The position numbers were made by a program, and so were the translations under genes. Below, piece by piece: positions 13,326 through 16,756 of a DNA stretch of 16,756 nt. Under the pieces are notes generated by a model. It saw nothing but the letters and a program-made list of their open reading frames with translations. It had not been told where the DNA came from and ran no database searches. The DNA lies in assembly GCA_019751575.1 (NCBI GenBank), contig JAIENF010000629.1, positions 1 to 16,756 of the forward strand, given 5' to 3'. Source of the stretch: Burkholderiales bacterium. Lineage in GTDB: Bacteria; Pseudomonadota; Gammaproteobacteria; Burkholderiales; CAIKXV01. How positions within the stretch are numbered: the first letter of the stretch is position 1; the number at the start of each line of letters is the position of its first letter.

Positions 13326-13363
13326 AGTCTAGCATCCGGACCGGGCAGGGCCGCGCGTAGAAT
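13326..13363. promoter_or_regulatory. divergent -10-like elements between lipoprotein and SDR genes
   Basis: TAGAAT on the + strand (13358-13363) lies 36 bases before the SDR ATG and matches TATAAT at five of six. TAGACT on the minus strand (13331-13326) lies only 7 bases before the lipoprotein ATG, which would give an almost leaderless mRNA. Neither has a clear -35 hexamer. Confidence 0.3.
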
Positions 13364-13399
13364 CCGCGGCTTCTTCATCACCGATCACAGGGGCCGACG

Positions 13400-14206
13400 A
13401 TGGGCAGGATGTCCGGCAAGGTTGCCTTCCTCACCGGCGCGGGGGCCGGCATCGCGCGTGCCACCGCGCGGGCCTTCGCGCGCGAAGGCGCGAAGGTCGC
13501 GCTGTTCGAGCTGGACGAGGCGGCGGGCCGCTCGGCCGAGGCGCAGATCCGTGACGAGGGTGGCGAGGCGCTGTTCATCCGCACCGACGTCACCCAGGAC
13601 GCGCAGGTGAAGCACGCGGTCGATCGAACCCTCGAGGCGTTCGGGCGGCTGGACGTGATCATGAACTGCGCCGGCGGTTCATTGCAGGACGACCGCCCGG
13701 TGCACCAGATGGACCTCGACACCTGGCACCGGACGATGGCGCTCAACCTGCTGCATCCGTTCCTGTGCTGCCGCCATGCCATCCCGCACATGATCGCCGC
13801 CGGGGGTGGATCGATCATCAACTTCTCGTCCCACCTGGGCTTGAAGGGCTCCGAGAAGCCGGCCTACGCGGCCGCGAAGGGCGGCATCATGTCGTTCACC
13901 CAGACGCTGGCGGCGCAGTACGTCGGCTACAACATCCGCGCCAATGCGATCGCCCCGGCGATCGTGCGCACCGAACGTTCGATCGCGCGCTGGGAGAACA
14001 AGGACTGGCTGCTCTCCGACAACCCGTCGCCGGCCGCGAAGGCGCGCATCGCCATGCAGAAGCTGTATCCGTTCTCGGTCGGCGAACCCGAACATGTCGC
14101 GGCGATCGCGGTGTTCCTCGGCTCGGACGAGTCGCGCATGGTCAACGGCACCACCATTGCGGCCGACGGTGGTCGCTCCACCGTGCTCAAGGTGGCCGTC
14201 GACTGA
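13400..14206 (+). CDS. short-chain dehydrogenase/reductase (SDR)
   Basis: This 268-residue protein has ATG at 13400 (or 13409) with AGGGG nearby. It is a classical SDR: TGAGAGIA (12-19), an acidic end of strand 2 FELDE (Asp39, which favours NAD over NADP), TDV at 62-64, NCAGG at 89-93, Asn116 in MALNLL, active-site Ser in FSSHLGL (143-144), Tyr156/Lys160 in AYAAAKGGI, and the C-terminal TTIAADGGRS. It is a cytoplasmic oxidoreductase for an alcohol or hydroxy acid of unknown identity. It stands as a single gene, divergent from the DUF2272 lipoprotein and convergent with cobQ. It is clearly a different subgroup from the SDR at 11192, which has a longer nucleotide loop. Confidence 0.92.
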   Translation: MGRMSGKVAFLTGAGAGIARATARAFAREGAKVALFELDEAAGRSAEAQIRDEGGEALFIRTDVTQDAQVKHAVDRTLEAFGRLDVIMNCAGGSLQDDRPVHQMDLDTWHRTMALNLLHPFLCCRHAIPHMIAAGGGSIINFSSHLGLKGSEKPAYAAAKGGIMSFTQTLAAQYVGYNIRANAIAPAIVRTERSIARWENKDWLLSDNPSPAAKARIAMQKLYPFSVGEPEHVAAIAVFLGSDESRMVNGTTIAADGGRSTVLKVAVD

Positions 14207-14210
14207 GCTC

Positions 14211-14262
14211 GGTCAGCACGCCGGGTCAGCACGCCGGGTCAGCACGCCGGGTCAGCGCGCCG
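14211..14262. repeat. 13-bp tandem repeat, four copies
   Basis: Unit GGTCAGCACGCCG, copies at 14211-14223, 14224-14236, 14237-14249 (identical) and 14250-14262 (one change, A to G at position 8). It fills the gap between the SDR stop and cobQ; the last copy includes the cobQ stop codon (14252-14254) and its last codons, so the array probably grew by slippage from the cobQ end. Confidence 0.9.
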
Positions 14263-15742
14263 GACCGGCGAGGGCGTCGAGCACGCCCGGCGCGAAGGCC
14301 TCGTCGAGCGTGTCGGCCAGCCGGTCGAACACGGTGTCGATCGGTTGCGGCGTGACGCCGAACAGCGCGGCGACCACCGCCGGGTTCTCGAACAGCCCGT
14401 GCAGGTACACGCCGAGCACCGACTGCTGCTGCCAGCCGATCGCCGCGGCATCGCAGGCACGCCGCAGCGTGCTGTCGATGTCGCCAGCTTCGCTGTCATG
14501 GCCCTCGGTATCGCCGCGTGCACGGGCGCTGCGACCGAGTCGGATCTCGTAGCCCTGCGCCTCGATGCCGGAGAGCGCGGCCCATGCGCCGTGCAGCGTG
14601 CCGAACCGTGCATGTGTCTTCACCAGCAGCTTGTCGGCCTCGAAGCGGGTGCGCAGCGGCAGCAGCGACAGGCCGGGCTCGTTGGCGGGCTGGCCGCCCT
14701 CCAGGCCCTGCGGATCTTCGATGCGCTCGCCCAGAAGCTGCAGGCCGCCACAGATGCCGAGCAGCGGCAGGCCGTTGCGTGCATGGGCCCGCACGGCTTC
14801 ATCGAGCCCCGTGCTGCGCAGCCATGCGAGGTCTGCGAGGGTGTGCTTGCTGCCGGGCAGGACCAGCCACTGCGCATCTGCCACCGTGGCGCGGTCGGTG
14901 GCGAACGCCACGCGCACGCCGGCCCGGCGCAACGACTCGAACTCGTCGAGGTTGCTCGCATGCGGACAGGCGATGACCACCACCTGCGGGCGCTGCTGCT
15001 GCGCCGACTGCGGCACGGCATCTTCTTCCGGCAGGCCGTGTCCGTGCAGGTGCGGCACGACGCCGATCACCGGCACGCCGGTCAGTTCCTCCAGCTGCGC
15101 CGGACCGGGTGCCAGCCACGCAGGATCACCGCGGAACCGGTTCATCACGAAGCCGCGCAGCTGCGAGCGGACCCCGGCATCCATCAGCGCATGGGTACCG
15201 TAGAGGTGGGCGAAGGCACCCCCGCGATCGATGTCGGCGATCAGCAGGCAGCCGGCCGCCGAATGCAGCGCGGTGCGCGTGTTCACGTAGTCGTCCGCCG
15301 CGAGGTTGATCTCCGCCGGCGACCCGGCGCCTTCGATCACCAGCAGGTCATGGCGTGCGCCGAGCGCATCGAGCGCCTGGCGTGCGATCGGCCACAGTCG
15401 CTCGCCGCGCGCGCGCCAGGGCAGGGCACCCAGCGCGGCGTCGACCTGTCCGAGCGCCACCACCTGTGAGCGGCCGCCCGCCTCCGGCTTGATCAGGACC
15501 GGGTTCATCTCGACGGCCGGTTCGATGCCGGCGGCCAGTGCCTGGAAGTACTGCGCACTGCCGATTTCGCCGGTACCGCCGCCCGCCAGCGCGACCACGC
15601 GCGCATGGTTGCTCATGTTCTGCGCCTTGAACGGCGCGACATCGTGGCCGCGGCGTCGATACCAGCGGCACAGCGCCGTGGCCAGCCAGCTCTTGCCGGC
15701 ACCGCTGGTGCAGCCCAGTACCATGATCGCGCGCGCGGTCAT
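14252..15742 (-). CDS. cobQ: cobyric acid synthase
   Basis: This 496-residue protein amidates four side chains (b, d, e, g) of adenosylcobyrinic acid a,c-diamide using glutamine and ATP, making cobyric acid for vitamin B12. The N-terminal ATP-binding domain has GCTSGAGKSWLATALCRW (P-loop, 10-27) and APFKAQNMSNHARVV (36-50), followed by EMNPVLIKPE, VIEGAGSPAEINL and DIDRGGAFAHLYGT. The C-terminal glutamine amidotransferase domain has LPGSKHTLADLAWLR, the nucleophile Cys331 in LLGICGGLQLLGERI and His448 in GVYLHGLFENP. Length is normal. Its ATG overlaps the stop of the upstream ABC ATPase by four bases, in a B12 unit with a BtuCD-type transporter. The 3' end runs into the 13-base tandem repeat. 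Confidence 0.95.
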   Translation of the reverse strand: MTARAIMVLGCTSGAGKSWLATALCRWYRRRGHDVAPFKAQNMSNHARVVALAGGGTGEIGSAQYFQALAAGIEPAVEMNPVLIKPEAGGRSQVVALGQVDAALGALPWRARGERLWPIARQALDALGARHDLLVIEGAGSPAEINLAADDYVNTRTALHSAAGCLLIADIDRGGAFAHLYGTHALMDAGVRSQLRGFVMNRFRGDPAWLAPGPAQLEELTGVPVIGVVPHLHGHGLPEEDAVPQSAQQQRPQVVVIACPHASNLDEFESLRRAGVRVAFATDRATVADAQWLVLPGSKHTLADLAWLRSTGLDEAVRAHARNGLPLLGICGGLQLLGERIEDPQGLEGGQPANEPGLSLLPLRTRFEADKLLVKTHARFGTLHGAWAALSGIEAQGYEIRLGRSARARGDTEGHDSEAGDIDSTLRRACDAAAIGWQQQSVLGVYLHGLFENPAVVAALFGVTPQPIDTVFDRLADTLDEAFAPGVLDALAGPAR

Positions 15743-16527
15743 GGCGAGGGAACGGCGACCCAGCGGGGACCGTCGCGTCCTTCGATGCGCTCGATGCTGA
15801 TCGCCTGCTCGAACACGTCGGCGATCGCCGAATGCAGTGCCGGATCGCCGGGGCTGCCGGCCGCGTGCATGCGTCCGCGATGCATCACGACGACCCGGTC
15901 GGCGGCCAGCGCCAGCGTGAGGTCATGCAGCACCACGGCCACCGCCGTGCGTTGCCGGACCAGCCCGGTGATGCAGCAGAGCACCGCCCGCTGGTGGGGC
16001 GCATCGAGATGGGTCGTCGGTTCATCGAGCAGCACCACCGGTGCCTGCACCGCCAGCACGCGTGCCAGCAATGCACGCTGGCGCTCGCCGCCGGACAGTT
16101 CACCCAGCCGGCGGTCGGCGAAGGCGGTCGCACCGGTGGCTTCCATTGCGAGCTCGACCGCAAGACGATCCTCTGCGCCCGGCGTGCCGAACAGTCCCAG
16201 GTGCGGCAGCCGGCCGAGCTGCGCGATGTCGCGCACCGCGAGGTCTCCATCGGCTTCGCCCTGTTGCGCCAGCCAGCCGATGCGGCGGGCGCGCTCGCGC
16301 GTGGAAAGCGCCTCGATGCGCTCGCCACCGACATGCACCTCGCCGCGATCGGCACGGCGCAGGCCGGCCAGCACCGACAGCAGCGTGCTCTTGCCGGCGC
16401 CGTTGGGCCCGACGATCGCGGTCCACTGTCCGGCCGGCAACTGGATCGAGACCTCGTCGAGCACGCGCTGGCCGCCCAGCGTGACGCCGATGCCACGGGC
16501 TTCCAGCCGCACGTCGATCGCGTTCAT
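15739..16527 (-). CDS. ABC transporter ATP-binding protein, cobalamin/iron-siderophore type (BtuD-like)
   Basis: This 262-residue ATPase has all motifs: Walker A GPNGAGKST (40-48), Q-loop WLAQQGEA (85-92), signature LSGGERQRALLARVLA (144-159), Walker B VVLLDEPTTHLD (164-175) and H-loop VVLHDLT with His201. The pattern is that of FecE/FhuC/BtuD, which power uptake of B12, heme or ferric siderophores through a FecCD permease at the inner membrane. It overlaps the permease gene by four bases upstream and cobQ by four bases downstream. The cobQ link favours cobalamin or cobinamide (btuD) over iron, but the sequence alone does not prove it, so no symbol is given. Confidence 0.92.
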   Translation of the reverse strand: MNAIDVRLEARGIGVTLGGQRVLDEVSIQLPAGQWTAIVGPNGAGKSTLLSVLAGLRRADRGEVHVGGERIEALSTRERARRIGWLAQQGEADGDLAVRDIAQLGRLPHLGLFGTPGAEDRLAVELAMEATGATAFADRRLGELSGGERQRALLARVLAVQAPVVLLDEPTTHLDAPHQRAVLCCITGLVRQRTAVAVVLHDLTLALAADRVVVMHRGRMHAAGSPGDPALHSAIADVFEQAISIERIEGRDGPRWVAVPSP

Positions 16528-16756
16528 GCGCGCCGCCTGCGCAGCAGCACCAGCAGGTAGATGCCGCCGAGCACCGCGGTGAGTACGCCCACCGGCAGTT
16601 CCTGCGGTGCGATCAGCGTGCGCGCGGCGATATCGCCGGCGAGCAGCAGCACGCCGCCGGCCAGCGCCGACAGCGCCAGCAGCGGTCCGTGGGCGACGGT
16701 CACGCAGCGGCGGACCAGGTGCGGCGCGACCAGCCCGACGAAGGCGATCATCCCGG
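16524..16756 (-). CDS. FecCD/BtuC-family permease, C-terminal fragment
   Basis: The frame is open from the right edge to the stop at 16524-16526, giving the last 76 full residues; the N-terminus lies outside the window. It shows the family signature GMIAFVGLVAPHLVRR, then a hydrophobic helix (LLALSALAGGVLLLAGDIAARTL) and PQELPVGVLTAVLGGIYLLVLLRRRR, the end of the last transmembrane helix and a basic cytoplasmic tail. These are typical of the 10-helix permeases of B12/siderophore/heme ABC importers. The stop overlaps the ATPase start by four bases, so permease, ATPase and cobQ form one transcript in that order. B12 is the favoured substrate because of cobQ. Confidence 0.92.
   Translation of the reverse strand, partial: GMIAFVGLVAPHLVRRCVTVAHGPLLALSALAGGVLLLAGDIAARTLIAPQELPVGVLTAVLGGIYLLVLLRRRRA

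Noticed and set aside
14211..14262. CRISPR-like array.
   Set aside because: The 13-base units are directly adjacent with no spacers; it is a simple tandem repeat.
16524..16756. Permease assigned to iron-siderophore uptake.
   Set aside because: The motifs fit either substrate, but the overlap chain into cobQ makes cobalamin the better inference.

Overview
This is a GC-rich (roughly two-thirds G+C by eye) bacterial chromosome segment. It looks like a betaproteobacterium of the Burkholderiales type. The reasons are the run of Bug/TctC-type solute receptors, a beta-type cobQ, a slyX homologue and the codon usage. No rRNA, tRNA, phage, insertion sequence or CRISPR is visible. Genes are packed tightly: no stretch over 200 bases lacks a gene, and several neighbours overlap by 1 or 4 bases.

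Region 1 (1-4503): the end of one Bug receptor meets, tail to tail, a second Bug-like gene that has no export signal. That gene is divergent from an FMN-dependent alpha-hydroxy-acid oxidase, which is followed by two more exported Bug receptors. Region 2 (4517-6236): a small SAM-dependent methyltransferase divergent from an enoyl-CoA hydratase, then an 83-residue two-helix membrane protein preceded by a striking AT-rich dyad. Region 3 (6395-10123, all minus strand, transcribed from high to low coordinates): alpha/beta hydrolase, a Bug receptor overlapping it by 4 bases, a second methyltransferase, a strong hairpin, and another Bug receptor. In all, six Bug receptors are present and no TctA or TctB membrane subunit is seen, so these are orphan receptors. 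The enzymes around them (hydroxy-acid oxidase, enoyl-CoA hydratase, hydrolase, two SDRs) suggest uptake and catabolism of organic acids or esters.

Region 4 (10192-10912): a RHH antitoxin / PIN toxin pair of visibly lower GC, with a readable sigma70 promoter and a perfect dyad over its start site, typical of an autoregulated toxin-antitoxin module. Region 5 (10947-12509): an SDR coupled to slyX, and divergently a coiled-coil membrane protein. The divergent region carries a G-tract array able to form a G-quadruplex and a good SDR promoter. Region 6 (12548-14206): a DUF2272 lipoprotein whose motif layout resembles a papain/CHAP fold with Ser in place of Cys, divergent from a second SDR. Region 7 (14211-16756): a 13-bp tandem repeat, then (minus strand) a vitamin B12 operon: FecCD/BtuC-type permease (cut by the window edge), BtuD-type ATPase and cobyric acid synthase cobQ, all joined by 4-base overlaps.

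The most unusual items are the signal-less Bug protein next to the hydroxy-acid oxidase, the G-quadruplex array, the 6310-6330 dyad, and the Cys-to-Ser CHAP-like DUF2272 lipoprotein. No complete undescribed multi-gene system could be demonstrated from sequence alone.
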